Counted from the stretch's first letter, positions 17,394-26,117 are shown. The stretch is DNA of 64,000 nt from an uncultured archaeon (GCA_938023865.1 CALJDG010000024.1:20527-84526), one strand, 5' to 3'. Notes: a model not told the origin generated them from the sequence alone. A program made the numbers and translations.

Positions 17394-18120
17394 ACTTAAC
17401 CACCCGTGCGAAAACCTCTTCTAAGTTTTTGCCTCCGAACTTTTCCTTCAATTCTTTGGGTTCTCCCTCGGCGACTACTCTGCCATTGTTAATTAAGGCA
17501 ACCCTATCGCATAAATACTCAACCTCAAGCATGTTGTGGCTTGAAAGAAGCGCCGTCACGCTATGGCTCTTTACATAGCCCTTTATTATCTCCCTAACAT
17601 GGTAGGAATGAAGTACATCTAAGCCACTTGTAGGTTCATCAAGTATGGCCAGCTTTGGCTTGGGCATTAGGGCTCTGGCGACCAGAAGACGGCGCTTCAT
17701 CCCCTTACTATAAGTTTTAGTTTTGTCCTTTAGTCTTTCCCCTAAACCGGATATTTCGGCTGCCTCCATAACCATTTTACGTGCCTCATTTCTGTCGCTT
17801 GTATGAAATCTAGCCATAAACTCTAGATATTCTAAACCAGAAAGATAACGGTAAGCGCCAGCCTCCTCTGGAAGATAGGAGATTATTCTGCGGACATCAT
17901 CTGCATTTTGCCCAACATCGTATCCAAAGACCTTAACAGTTCCAGAGGTGGGCAGAAGCAAAGTTGAGACTATCCGGAGAGCAGTGGTTTTACCAGCGCC
18001 GTTCGGGCCGATAAGACCAAAAATTTCGCTGGACTTGACGCGGAAACTTAACTCGTCTAGAGCGCGGATGCTCCCAAAAACCTTGGTAACATTGTGAGCT
18101 TCAACAGCAAACATCGCCAA
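17386..18120 (-). CDS. ABC transporter ATP-binding protein (NatA-like)
   Basis: The 244-aa ATPase has Walker A GPNGAGKTT, a signature region around TKTYSKGMKRRL, Walker B LAILDEPTSGLD and the H-loop SSHNM. It is the nucleotide-binding partner of the permease encoded immediately downstream, with which it overlaps by 8 nt. Confidence 0.92.
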   Translation of the reverse strand: MAMFAVEAHNVTKVFGSIRALDELSFRVKSSEIFGLIGPNGAGKTTALRIVSTLLLPTSGTVKVFGYDVGQNADDVRRIISYLPEEAGAYRYLSGLEYLEFMARFHTSDRNEARKMVMEAAEISGLGERLKDKTKTYSKGMKRRLLVARALMPKPKLAILDEPTSGLDVLHSYHVREIIKGYVKSHSVTALLSSHNMLEVEYLCDRVALINNGRVVAEGEPKELKEKFGGKNLEEVFARVVKFA

Positions 18121-18177
18121 AGCCTCTATTTGAGAACATTTAAATCATCCATAAAATAAATACCATACGTTTATGCT

Positions 18178-19326
18178 TTATAATTTCCAGTCTATTTTAT
18201 GATTCTTTAAGAAGATTCCTGCAATTATGCCAGCAAAAAGTACAGTAAAGGATATTGGCTGATAAAAGAAGTAATATACAATAAATTCGGGGAGGCTGAA
18301 TTGAAATCTAAGCTTCTTTGTGGCTGTATAGAAAATTATCGAGAACATGATGAAACCCAAAAAAAAGTTTGTAAAGGACGCAAAAACTATGGGGGTCAAT
18401 GAAGGAGGTAGCATTGGCATACCTGTAAGGTTTAATTGCGATGCCAAAACTCTTGGAACAAAATTGAATAACTGAACATCTGGGAAAAAGGAGCAAATGT
18501 AGTTAAGAAGTATGAGGGCAGCTGTTGGGAAAAGCATAAGAGCGCATGGGAAAACTATGTGTGGATACCTCGCAACGTATTTGGCAACTTTTCCTCCATA
18601 AGTTTTGATCCATAATCCAGTCCCAATCCCCCACCTCTTCCTCTGAGTCAGCCAGCTTCTCCAGTTTGAAGGAGCCTTTGTATAAACTTCAACTTTGCTG
18701 GTAAACTTAAACCGTTTATTTCGAAGGAAGGCTTTCGCCGCCAAGTCAAGGTCCTCTGAAATCACTTTGGCAAATCCGCCAACCTCTTTGAAGGTTTCCT
18801 TTTTAATGGCGAAGGCTGTGCCGCCGACAGCAAAACATTTCTGAACAAGCTTTGAGTGTAAGAAGCTTGAAATGTTTGAGCCAACAAACTCGTAGTTCAC
18901 CATTCTGGATATAAAGGAATCCTTGATAATTTTTTTCTTTATGTCAAGAACATCCGTATCCTCCATCTCTAAAGCCACCGTTTTCAGAAAATCCTTACAT
19001 TCGCCAAGCTTAACATCTGCATCTAAAAAAACAAGAACATCGCTACTGGAAACATCAACAGCCTCGTTTAAAGCCTCAACCTTGCCTCTCCTATACTCAC
19101 TTAAAATAAAATGCGCCATACCATTAAAACGCTCAACAACTTTATACGCTTCAGCAGTAGGCTCGTCTATTAAAACAAAAATCTCCTTATTTTGATAGGA
19201 GTCGTTAACTAACCTTTCAAGGAGCTCCTGCAGCAAATCTGAATTTCTATAAACTGGGATGAATACACTTAATTTTTTATCCCTGAAATTTGAAACGTCG
19301 CCACTTTGCATATCATCCATCTGCAA
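18178..19326 (-). CDS. Membrane-anchored family 2 glycosyltransferase
   Basis: The 382-aa protein has an N-terminal GT-A domain beginning FIPVYRNSD, with the DxD motif LDADVKL at about 101-107 and a downstream SEDLDLA motif. A QRKRW (QxxRW-like) box lies near residue 230, as in processive GT2 enzymes of the cellulose/hyaluronan synthase type. The C-terminal third has three or four hydrophobic helices. It probably transfers sugar from a nucleotide donor at the membrane; acceptor and sugar are not visible. It is a single gene upstream of the ABC pair on the same strand. Confidence 0.83.
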   Translation of the reverse strand: MQMDDMQSGDVSNFRDKKLSVFIPVYRNSDLLQELLERLVNDSYQNKEIFVLIDEPTAEAYKVVERFNGMAHFILSEYRRGKVEALNEAVDVSSSDVLVFLDADVKLGECKDFLKTVALEMEDTDVLDIKKKIIKDSFISRMVNYEFVGSNISSFLHSKLVQKCFAVGGTAFAIKKETFKEVGGFAKVISEDLDLAAKAFLRNKRFKFTSKVEVYTKAPSNWRSWLTQRKRWGIGTGLWIKTYGGKVAKYVARYPHIVFPCALMLFPTAALILLNYICSFFPDVQLFNFVPRVLASQLNLTGMPMLPPSLTPIVFASFTNFFLGFIMFSIIFYTATKKLRFQFSLPEFIVYYFFYQPISFTVLFAGIIAGIFLKNHKIDWKL

Positions 19327-19485
19327 GTCTCCAGCCCTAAGTTAATAGCTTGGCTTTTTTATTTTACGCATAACTACGTTTTCTAGAATATTTCAGGAAA
19401 AATGTTCTTTAATTGCTAATTTGGGTTTCCTTAATGGGTGCAAAAAGCTTTTACCTTGAGTAAGTTATGTATTTTGTGGTGGTTT

Positions 19486-19638
19486 GTGTTGGATGTTAGG
19501 CTTCTTGTTGATGGTGAGGAGATAAGCCTTAACAAGTTTGTTGTTAAGATTTTGGGCGGAACCATCGTGGGCGCCGTGGAAGCTTTGCGTGGCGTTAAGG
19601 AGAATTGGAATGAAATTAAAATAGAGATAAGGCGCTAG
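19486..19638 (+). CDS. Small hypothetical protein, about 50 aa
   Basis: I do not recognise the family. The likely start is GTG at 19486 or TTG at 19489; the in-frame extension upstream (Trp/Phe/Leu-rich) overlaps the TATA-like AAAAAGCTTTTA near 19443. The product begins LDVRLLVDGEEISLNKFVV, two strands and a helix, then a glycine-containing segment (GGTIVGAVEALRGV) and a charged tail. It is 18 nt upstream of the protein disulfide oxidoreductase gene and probably co-transcribed. Confidence 0.6.
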   Translation: MLDVRLLVDGEEISLNKFVVKILGGTIVGAVEALRGVKENWNEIKIEIRR

Positions 19639-19656
19639 TTGTTGGGATGAGCGCGT

Positions 19657-20313
19657 ATGATTTCTGAGGAGCACAAAAAGCATTTGCAAGAAGAGTTAGC
19701 TAGTAAACTGCAAAGCTTAGTTAGACTCATCGTCTTCACACAAGAGTATGAGTGTCCATACTGTGCGCAAACAAGAAGGCTTGTCGAGGAGTTAGCCTCT
19801 TTAAGCGATCAAATTAGAGTTGAGGTTTATGATTTTGTGGCTGATACAGTTAAGGCTAGGGCTTATGGCGTCGATAAGGTTCCAGCAGTGGCTGTTGTTA
19901 GCGAGAAGGATTTTGGCGTCCGATTTTATGGTTTGCCTTATGGTTATGAATTTGCAACTTTTTTGGAGGGAATAATTGCTGTTTCCCGGGGAAGGACTGA
20001 TATTTCTGAGAGTGTTAGAGAAAGACTTAAAGAAATTAAGGAGCCTGTGCACATTCAAGTTTTTGTGACATTAACTTGTCCTTACTGCCCTTCCATTGCG
20101 AGTCTTGCCTATAAATTTGCTGTTGAAAGCGACATGATTAGGGCTGATGTTATCGATGTGAGCGAGTTTCCCCATCTTGGCCATAAATACGCTGTTATGG
20201 GCGTTCCTAAAACTGTTATTAACGAGAAGGTTGAATTTGTTGGTGCTTTTCCGGAGGACACCTTCTTAGAGCACGTTTTGCTTGCAGCTCGTCGTCCAGA
20301 ATATGTTTTATAA
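19657..20313 (+). CDS. pdo: Protein disulfide oxidoreductase, two glutaredoxin-like domains
   Basis: The 218-aa protein has two tandem thioredoxin-fold domains, each with a CPYC active site (C33-C36 and C141-C144) and a cis-Pro segment (KVPAVAV; GVPKTVI). This double-domain form is the archaeal thermophile PDO, which forms and shuffles disulfides in intracellular proteins and can act with a thioredoxin reductase. Both active sites look intact and there is no signal peptide, so it should be cytoplasmic. It is followed by a DUF166 gene. Confidence 0.92.
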   Translation: MISEEHKKHLQEELASKLQSLVRLIVFTQEYECPYCAQTRRLVEELASLSDQIRVEVYDFVADTVKARAYGVDKVPAVAVVSEKDFGVRFYGLPYGYEFATFLEGIIAVSRGRTDISESVRERLKEIKEPVHIQVFVTLTCPYCPSIASLAYKFAVESDMIRADVIDVSEFPHLGHKYAVMGVPKTVINEKVEFVGAFPEDTFLEHVLLAARRPEYVL

Positions 20314-20334
20314 ACATTTAAAAGCGGTAAGAAA

Positions 20335-21138
20335 GTGGCTATAAAAAAAGAGTTTTTAACCTTGATTTTTGTTTACAGCGGTGAGTTTGCGGAACGCGTT
20401 ATACGGAATCTTATTAATGACCCGAGCTTCTGCAAGTCTTGTGGCTTATACTGTGACTCGTGCAAGTATGGCGTCTACACTCATGTGCGCAACATACGTG
20501 CTGCCATAGAGCTCCCAAAACCCTCGGATTTGCCAGCCTTCATAGATAAGCCCGAAGAGTACATGCCCAAGAGTGTTCCGAAGGCGGATTTATGTGTGGC
20601 TTCTGGTTTGCATAAAGACTTGCTTTTGGAACTGCCAACTCACCTTGGGAAGGTTGGTGTCAAAGGCTTAATTGTGCCCATTGAAGACTTTAATGAGGTT
20701 CCGTCTGGCTTGAGGAAGCAGTTGGAAGGGCGTTGCCTTGAGCTTCACTTAGAATGTGCCTTTCCAAAGCCCTTCTGTTCGCTGGAACCGTCAGAAGATA
20801 AGCCATTAATCACCCGTTTTGTGGATGAGTTGGGTGTTGGACGGCCGAAACTTGAGATCTCCACTGCTAGGCGGAGCGGACGCGAGTTTGTAGAAGCTGC
20901 AATTGTTAGACGTAGTGCTCCATGCGGCTCAACATGGTATGTGGCGAGAAAACTCATAAGCGTTGAGACAAAACGTGAAATTTTGTACGATGCTATTGCA
21001 AAAGCACATCATAGCTATCCATGCACGGCGACAATGAACGTTGACCCAGAGGCAAAGGAGCCCATCCTCCACATTGGCGGCTACATAATAAGGGAGGAGG
21101 TGGAAAAAGCATTAGAAAAGGCTGAAGCGGCCACTTAA
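20335..21138 (+). CDS. DUF166 family protein
   Basis: The 267-aa protein matches the archaeal DUF166 family, sometimes labelled thymidylate-synthase-related without firm proof. It has a Cys cluster near 33-43 (CKSCGLYCDSCKYG), a later RSAPCGSTWYVA segment with a conserved Cys, and a HHSYPCTATM motif near the C-terminus. The cysteine pattern suggests metal binding. It starts with GTG 21 nt after the disulfide oxidoreductase and overlaps the convergent phosphatase gene by 4 nt. The biochemical role is unknown. Confidence 0.75.
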   Translation: MAIKKEFLTLIFVYSGEFAERVIRNLINDPSFCKSCGLYCDSCKYGVYTHVRNIRAAIELPKPSDLPAFIDKPEEYMPKSVPKADLCVASGLHKDLLLELPTHLGKVGVKGLIVPIEDFNEVPSGLRKQLEGRCLELHLECAFPKPFCSLEPSEDKPLITRFVDELGVGRPKLEISTARRSGREFVEAAIVRRSAPCGSTWYVARKLISVETKREILYDAIAKAHHSYPCTATMNVDPEAKEPILHIGGYIIREEVEKALEKAEAAT

Positions 21139-21530
21139 CCTTCGCACAGCCTCTCAATGAGGTCTAGGATTTTGGCTTTTATGGCGTCCCGCACTTTTCT
21201 AGCTTCGTCCAATGGCATTTTGGCCGGGTCTGGCATGTTCCACTCTTCTATACGCTTTGTATAGACTACTGGGCAGAGGGAGCCGCTGCAGACAATTACG
21301 GCTATTTCAGCCTTTTCTTGAAGCTCCCTCGTCATAATTTGGGGTTTTTTGTGGCTTATGTCTATGCCTTCCTCAAGCATGAGTCTAACAGCGTTTGGAT
21401 GAACCCTTTCCGCCGGTATTATGCCAGCGCTTGTAGCTTCCCAGCCTTCTGGCGCATACTTGTTAAAGTAGGCTTCGGCGATCTGACTTCTAAAGCTGTT
21501 CTCGACACAGATGAATAGGACGGTTTTCAA
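21135..21530 (-). CDS. Low-molecular-weight phosphatase / arsenate reductase family (ArsC, Trx type)
   Basis: The 131-aa protein has the P-loop CVENSFRS (Cx5R, C8 to R14) right after the first strand and the general-acid Asp in WNMPDP near residue 100. Members are protein tyrosine phosphatases or thioredoxin-coupled arsenate reductases. A further Cys pair (CSGSLC) in the middle supports an ArsC-like resolving chemistry, but the choice is uncertain. It is the third gene of a same-strand run with the hemerythrin sensor and the flavodiiron protein (gaps of 1-2 nt). Confidence 0.82.
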   Translation of the reverse strand: MKTVLFICVENSFRSQIAEAYFNKYAPEGWEATSAGIIPAERVHPNAVRLMLEEGIDISHKKPQIMTRELQEKAEIAVIVCSGSLCPVVYTKRIEEWNMPDPAKMPLDEARKVRDAIKAKILDLIERLCEG

Positions 21531-21532
21531 TT

Positions 21533-22768
21533 TCAGCCTTCCCAGTCTAAGAGCCGCTTTTCGCCTTCAATTTTCTTTATGTCTGTTATGTCCTGGGAAA
21601 CCTCTATTGTTCCTAAATATTTGCCATCCTTGTCCCTCACTGCGAAGTATCTTATGTGGATAAGGCGGTCGCCTTTCTGTATCCAAAATTCTGCCACGTC
21701 TTTTTCGCCCTTCTTAAAGGCTTCTAGAATTCTATTAACCACATGGATGCTTTTCTGCGGGTGGCAGAGCTGAACCTTTCTTCCCAAAATAGCCTTTGTC
21801 CTAACGAATATGCGCTTATCTGCTTTGCTAAAGTACTTGACAGCGTCATTTTTATCTACAAAGGTTATGTCAACGGGAAGCGTGTTCAAAATAGCCTCAA
21901 TCTCTTCTTTCGCCAAAGAACCAGTCTCAAATTGTATTGTGCCTTCAGGCATGGCTTTCTCCTCGACTGCTGGTTTTTCAACAGTTTTGATTGGCTTTGT
22001 TATAAAGTTTTTCGGAGTGAAGCAGCAATATCCAATTTCGTCAAAATCCTCCCTTATAGTAGACCACTCTTGTTCGGTGACCACATGTTGAGCTGTTGGA
22101 AATAGTATGCTGTTTTCCTTGTAGATGTGGCTGTTAAGCATGTTGCCTATGGCTTTTGCCAATTCGCCAAGCTGCCTCTTAAAATCTGAAAAACTCATTT
22201 TTGCAATGTTCTCGATTAGGGCTTTGAGCCGCTTCTTCTTTTCCCTAAGCTGGTTGTGCTCCATCCACATTATTGCCGGAGGTTCGCTTATTCCATGCTT
22301 CTCTAAGACCGGGAATAGGGTGTTTTCCTCCCTTAAATAGTGCTTTTCAGCGTCTAGAAGCTCATCTGCGACATGCTTTAGCTGTGACAGTTCTTCAGCC
22401 ACTGCATCTGGGCTTTCGGTTTTCTGTACTTTTTCAGCTAAAATGTCAAGCTTTTGGGCGATTTGCTGAATCATTTTATGCTCTTCTAGGAGTATGCCAA
22501 TGGGGCTGGTTGGGGTAGCCTCAACCTTTTGCTTTTCTAATGGTTCCTTAAAAATTGCCAAGTGAACGTCGCAAAGTCTCTGAAGCTCTTCTCTTGACAA
22601 GCCCTCGCTTACGAGTTCTTGTTCTATTTTTGCTATATCAAGAGAGTTTACGCCCTCAAGAAACTGTCTAAAACGCTCCTTAACCTGTTCAGGTGGGACG
22701 CCGGCATGCAACTGCCTCAAAATCTCTTTTAAAACCTTCTTCCGCTCTTCCTCTGGCACTCCACCCAT
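21533..22768 (-). CDS. DUF438-hemerythrin-PAS protein, putative oxygen/NO/redox sensor
   Basis: The 411-aa soluble protein has three parts. Residues 1-75 match DUF438. Residues 85-245 form a hemerythrin HHE four-helix bundle with ligands in EEHKMI, EKHYLREENTLFP, EHNQLREKKKR and SHIYKENSILFP, a di-iron O2/NO-binding fold. Residues 290-400 are a PAS domain (LPVDITFVDKNDAVKYFS, ending GTIEVSQDIT). No kinase or output domain follows. It lies 1 nt from fprA, so it probably serves the same oxygen or NO response, as a sensor or oxygen carrier. Confidence 0.85.
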   Translation of the reverse strand: MGGVPEEERKKVLKEILRQLHAGVPPEQVKERFRQFLEGVNSLDIAKIEQELVSEGLSREELQRLCDVHLAIFKEPLEKQKVEATPTSPIGILLEEHKMIQQIAQKLDILAEKVQKTESPDAVAEELSQLKHVADELLDAEKHYLREENTLFPVLEKHGISEPPAIMWMEHNQLREKKKRLKALIENIAKMSFSDFKRQLGELAKAIGNMLNSHIYKENSILFPTAQHVVTEQEWSTIREDFDEIGYCCFTPKNFITKPIKTVEKPAVEEKAMPEGTIQFETGSLAKEEIEAILNTLPVDITFVDKNDAVKYFSKADKRIFVRTKAILGRKVQLCHPQKSIHVVNRILEAFKKGEKDVAEFWIQKGDRLIHIRYFAVRDKDGKYLGTIEVSQDITDIKKIEGEKRLLDWEG

Positions 22769-22769
22769 T

Positions 22770-23960
22770 TTAGGTGCCTCTTTCTAAAATTTTATCGGAT
22801 AATGCTTTCCCAATCTCCGCTATGCGTTTCATGTGCTCGTCTGTTGGAGGCCCATTAATTTCCAGCGCGCCGACAATCTCAATTTTGAAGTCGCCGAGTA
22901 TTTCCTGAATTTGTCGTATTGCTCCTCCACCCCAGCCATAAGAGCTTAAAACAACCGCGAATTTTGTTGGTGGACGCAACGCCTTGAAAAGGTATGTGGC
23001 GTAAACAGCCAATGGGTGGGCTCCGCCCAGAACTGTTGGGGCGCCCAAAACAATGGCTCTTGAGTCTACAAGGTCTTTAGCTAAATCACCAATATCAGTT
23101 ACGACCAGGTTATGGAAGACTAACTCAACGCCTTCTGACACCAGTGTTTCAGCCATCTGTTTAACCATGGCGTCTGTGCTGTTCCACATGCTTACATAGG
23201 CTATTGTTGCCTTAGGCCTTGTTTCGCCGGCCGCCCAACGCTTATACGCACCTAGAATAAGTTCCGGCTTTCTATGAATGGGACCGTGGCTTGGCGCTAT
23301 CATTCTAATGTTTAGGGTGGAAATTTTGTGGAGGGCTTTTTGCGCCATAGCCCTGAAAGGCATCATTATCTCGCCCCAGTACCGCTGGACATGGACAAGC
23401 AAATCCTCAATTTCGTCGCTGTAGACGCCTCCAGCCAAATGAGCACCGAAAAAGTCGCATGGGAACAGAATTCCATCCTCCTCTAGGTATGTGAACATTG
23501 TTTCCGGCCAGTGAAGCATGGGCGCCTCAATAAAGCGTAAAGTCTTGTCGCCTAGACTTATAGCCTCGTTGTCAGCCACAACCTTAACCCTTTCCTGTGG
23601 AACATGATAATAGACCTGAGCCATTTTTGCGCCTCTGCCAGTAGCCACCAGTTTAGCTTTCGGTGCAATCTTCATTATGTGGGGTATGGCGCCAGCATGG
23701 TCTGGCTCCGCATGATTCATGACAACATAGTCGATTTCTTCTGGTCTTGCGAGACTTCGGACTTTATCTTCTAAATCCTTTTCGAAGCCCGGATTTACAG
23801 TGTCTATTAGGGCTTTTCCATTACCGCCAATTACGAAGTAAGCGTTATATGAAGTGCCTTTTGGAAGCGGAATTAATGCGTCGAAAATTCTGCGGTTCCA
23901 ATCTCTTACGCCGATCCAGTAAACGTTTTCCGCTATTTTAATAATGTTTCTTTCAGTCAT
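22770..23960 (-). CDS. fprA: Flavodiiron protein (A-type flavoprotein FprA)
   Basis: The 396-aa protein joins an MBL-fold di-iron domain (HAEPDH at 83-88, further ligands in the LHWPETMF and SHGPIHR segments) to a C-terminal flavodoxin domain (AYVSMWNSTDAMVKQMA, then SSYGWGGG). Such enzymes reduce O2 to water or NO to N2O using reduced F420 or rubredoxin-type donors, protecting strict anaerobes. It is the first gene of a tight run with the hemerythrin sensor and phosphatase genes. A perfect 20-bp palindrome lies just upstream of its start, shared with the regulator gene at 24041. Confidence 0.92.
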   Translation of the reverse strand: MTERNIIKIAENVYWIGVRDWNRRIFDALIPLPKGTSYNAYFVIGGNGKALIDTVNPGFEKDLEDKVRSLARPEEIDYVVMNHAEPDHAGAIPHIMKIAPKAKLVATGRGAKMAQVYYHVPQERVKVVADNEAISLGDKTLRFIEAPMLHWPETMFTYLEEDGILFPCDFFGAHLAGGVYSDEIEDLLVHVQRYWGEIMMPFRAMAQKALHKISTLNIRMIAPSHGPIHRKPELILGAYKRWAAGETRPKATIAYVSMWNSTDAMVKQMAETLVSEGVELVFHNLVVTDIGDLAKDLVDSRAIVLGAPTVLGGAHPLAVYATYLFKALRPPTKFAVVLSSYGWGGGAIRQIQEILGDFKIEIVGALEINGPPTDEHMKRIAEIGKALSDKILERGT

Positions 23961-23971
23961 GCAAGTTCACT

Positions 23972-23991
23972 TTTATTACAATTGTAATAAA
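23972..23991. promoter_or_regulatory. Perfect 20-bp palindromic operator between fprA and an HTH regulator
   Basis: The sequence TTTATTACAATTGTAATAAA is identical to its reverse complement. It starts 12 bp upstream of the fprA start codon and ends next to the TATA-like AGTATATTTA (about 23991-24000) of the divergent HTH gene. Binding would cover the fprA transcription start and the regulator's TATA box. The obvious ligand is the Cys-rich regulator at 24041. Confidence 0.82.
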
Positions 23992-24040
23992 GTATATTTA
24001 TGCCTTTCCCCACACAATAGCAAGGAGGAATGAAGCAAAA

Positions 24041-24436
24041 ATGCTATTACCATGCGAAGTTGCCGTAAAAAGTCTACTCCCACCAGTAAGGGCAGCACTA
24101 GCCAAACAATTAATGACAAAACACAACCTAAAACAGATGGAAGTAGCCAAACTTCTGGGAGTAAGCCAACCAGCCATAAGCCTCTACAACAAGAAAATTC
24201 GAGGAAAAGCCCTAGACCTAGAAAAAGAAGAAGAAATTAAAGGGCTAATTGAAGAGTTGGCGGATTCCATAGCGGAGCGAGGCTTATCTCACAAAGACTT
24301 TACACTAAAGTTTTGTAAAATTTGCAAAGCCACCCGAGCAAAAGGCTTGTTATGCAACATGCACAAGGCTTTAGATCCAACATTAGACATCGAAAAGTGC
24401 GGACTATGCATAAATCCATCGCTGAAATGCCCCTAA
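24041..24436 (+). CDS. Cys-rich HTH transcriptional regulator (paralog of the gene at 714)
   Basis: The 131-aa protein has an XRE-like HTH (MEVAKLLGVSQPAISLYNKKIRG, split here by no gap, about residues 33-55), a helical middle, and C-terminal cysteines FCKICK, LLCNMH and CGLC plus a final Cys. The same arrangement occurs in the regulator at 714-1100, including a Cys at position 5. The cysteines could bind iron, zinc or an Fe-S cluster and sense oxygen; this is inference from composition and from its place opposite fprA. It probably binds the 20-bp palindrome and regulates itself and the fprA run. Confidence 0.83.
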   Translation: MLLPCEVAVKSLLPPVRAALAKQLMTKHNLKQMEVAKLLGVSQPAISLYNKKIRGKALDLEKEEEIKGLIEELADSIAERGLSHKDFTLKFCKICKATRAKGLLCNMHKALDPTLDIEKCGLCINPSLKCP

Positions 24437-24445
24437 TTTAAGTGG

Positions 24446-25324
24446 TTATTCTGCCAAGAACTTTATTATCTTCTCATAAACATCCTTATCTCTTAAATCC
24501 TCCTGCCCCTTATATATACTTGGGTTATCATTAACCTCAACAACTATATAGTCGCCATTAACTTCCTTAATGTCGACGCCGTAAAGTCCCTTCCCAACGA
24601 CGCTGCACGCTTTAAGGGCGGTCTCCTTAAGCTTTTGAGGCGCGTTATCCCGTTTCAGGGTGACAGTTCTACCCCATATGAAGCTTGGTTTTCCACGGCG
24701 TTTTACGCCATGTTTCCATTTTCCCTTTGGCATCATGTACTTGCAAACGTATAGGATTTCGCCGTTTAGCACGCCCAAACGCCAGTCGAAGCAGGAAGGC
24801 ATGAACTTTTGCACAACAATGTAGTCCGACCTTCTAAAGAAGCGTTTTGCAACCTCTCTGAAACTTGTTTCGCATGAAACTTTCTCTACATATTTCGAAA
24901 AACTAGTATAAGGTGCCTTAATAACCACCGGTTTTCCAAAAAGCTCAAAGATTTCCTCTATTTGCCTATGATGAAATTCATCCTTGTTAAGAAAGATTGT
25001 TGGAATGTGTGGTACGTCATGTTTTTCGAGGAGCCGATACTGGTGAATTTTATTTGCGCAAATTTTAATCGAGATTGGGTCGTCAACAACTTTTAAGCCA
25101 AGCTCCCACGCAGTTTTCGAAACCACATAAGCCGTATAAAGCGGGTCGGTAGTCGCCCGAATAAAAACAGCATCATATTTTGGGATTTCAGAAAGCCCAC
25201 TTCGAAATAAGAAGTTGAACGTGTGCCCCATTTGCTCGGCTGTCCTCTTAAAACATTGGAGAGCCTCAACTTCATGTGAGTGTGTAAAATTGTATTTTTC
25301 AACAAAGCATGCTATCTGCGTCAA
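24446..25324 (-). CDS. RimK-like ATP-grasp ligase
   Basis: The 292-aa protein has the ATP-grasp fold. A pre-grasp domain comes first, then NKIHQYRLLEKHDVPHIPT, a KPVVIKAPYTSFSK phosphate-loop region, a YIVVQKFMP adenine-binding strand, and the metal ligands in GVDIKEVNG and VVEVNDNPSI. RimK-like enzymes join a carboxylate to an amine via an acyl phosphate, often adding Glu or making peptides. It starts with TTG and overlaps the RLAN gene by 4 nt. Together they look like the two halves of a bacterial RLAN-ATP-grasp protein. Confidence 0.85.
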   Translation of the reverse strand: MTQIACFVEKYNFTHSHEVEALQCFKRTAEQMGHTFNFLFRSGLSEIPKYDAVFIRATTDPLYTAYVVSKTAWELGLKVVDDPISIKICANKIHQYRLLEKHDVPHIPTIFLNKDEFHHRQIEEIFELFGKPVVIKAPYTSFSKYVEKVSCETSFREVAKRFFRRSDYIVVQKFMPSCFDWRLGVLNGEILYVCKYMMPKGKWKHGVKRRGKPSFIWGRTVTLKRDNAPQKLKETALKACSVVGKGLYGVDIKEVNGDYIVVEVNDNPSIYKGQEDLRDKDVYEKIIKFLAE

Positions 25325-26028
25325 TCAAACCATCCTTTCCCGGAAACCCGGGAAACAATTTTAGAAATAATATTAACATCTAAAGGTGTGATTTCCTCCA
25401 TTTTTAAAGGTTGAAGCCCGGAAAGGTAAGCTTTCCCACCGAAACGTTGAAAGTGCAACTTGCATGCTGGAATTTTGAAGGTTTCATAGACTTTTTTGGC
25501 AATTTCTTTTGTATTGCCATTCTCATAGATACATTCCCCAAAAAAAGATTTAACAGAAATCATTTCGCCGCATAGTGGTTGAGCGCAGATGGCATAACGG
25601 TAATTCATGCTTAGGCTTTTGACGGCTCTGTATAGGGCGGCTCTGTTTTTGGCTGTTTTGAAACCATTAAATGAGAATGGATTTACTGCGAAAACAACTA
25701 TTGGAGAGCTGAACTCATCCATTATTTGCTTAACAGAGTCTGTAACGAGGTATGGCATTATTGGCACTCCGTTTTTGGAAGCTCTAACAAGCAGAACCGG
25801 TAGTCTGTAGGCGTCTATGGCGTTTTCTGTTGTTGGAATAACATCGTTTCCGAGGATTTCTGCATGAAGCGAGACATAATAACCGGTTTTCATGTATCTG
25901 TAGTCATTGTTTATGTTGAGAATGAAGTCTCTAACTGAAGACTTGAGGAAGGCTGATGGTTTTGTTATGGGTGTGTTTGTTCTTAGGTCGATGTTTGAGA
26001 CGACCAGCACGCAACAGGCACCAGACAA
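25321..26028 (-). CDS. RLAN-domain protein (RimK-like ATP-grasp N-terminal domain) as a separate gene
   Basis: The 235-aa product resembles the RLAN domain that is normally fused in front of RimK-type ATP-grasp ligases. It begins VLVVSNIDLRTN, then has the segments GYYVSLHAEILGNDVIPT and QRFGGKAYL. No ATP-grasp catalytic core is present; that core is encoded by the next gene, which overlaps by 4 nt. The start is TTG at 26028 or a GTG six codons in; a TATA-like TTTTAAATATC about 30 bp upstream supports the leaderless TTG. It is divergent from the GCS2-like gene. Confidence 0.72.
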   Translation of the reverse strand: MSGACCVLVVSNIDLRTNTPITKPSAFLKSSVRDFILNINNDYRYMKTGYYVSLHAEILGNDVIPTTENAIDAYRLPVLLVRASKNGVPIMPYLVTDSVKQIMDEFSSPIVVFAVNPFSFNGFKTAKNRAALYRAVKSLSMNYRYAICAQPLCGEMISVKSFFGECIYENGNTKEIAKKVYETFKIPACKLHFQRFGGKAYLSGLQPLKMEEITPLDVNIISKIVSRVSGKGWFD

Positions 26029-26107
26029 CAGAAAACAGCTAACACTATTTAGATATTTAAAATTAACTATGCCTAACAGCGCTGTTCCAAGCGGAGAAAT
26101 GTATAAG

Positions 26108-26117
26108 CTTATATTTT
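26108..26117 (+). promoter_or_regulatory. TATA element of the GCS2-like gene
   Basis: CTTATATTTT predicts a transcription start near 26140. That is downstream of an in-frame TAA at 26139-26141 and upstream of the conserved GPEHEF codons, so the mRNA should include the conserved N-terminus although no ATG, GTG or TTG precedes it. Confidence 0.5.
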
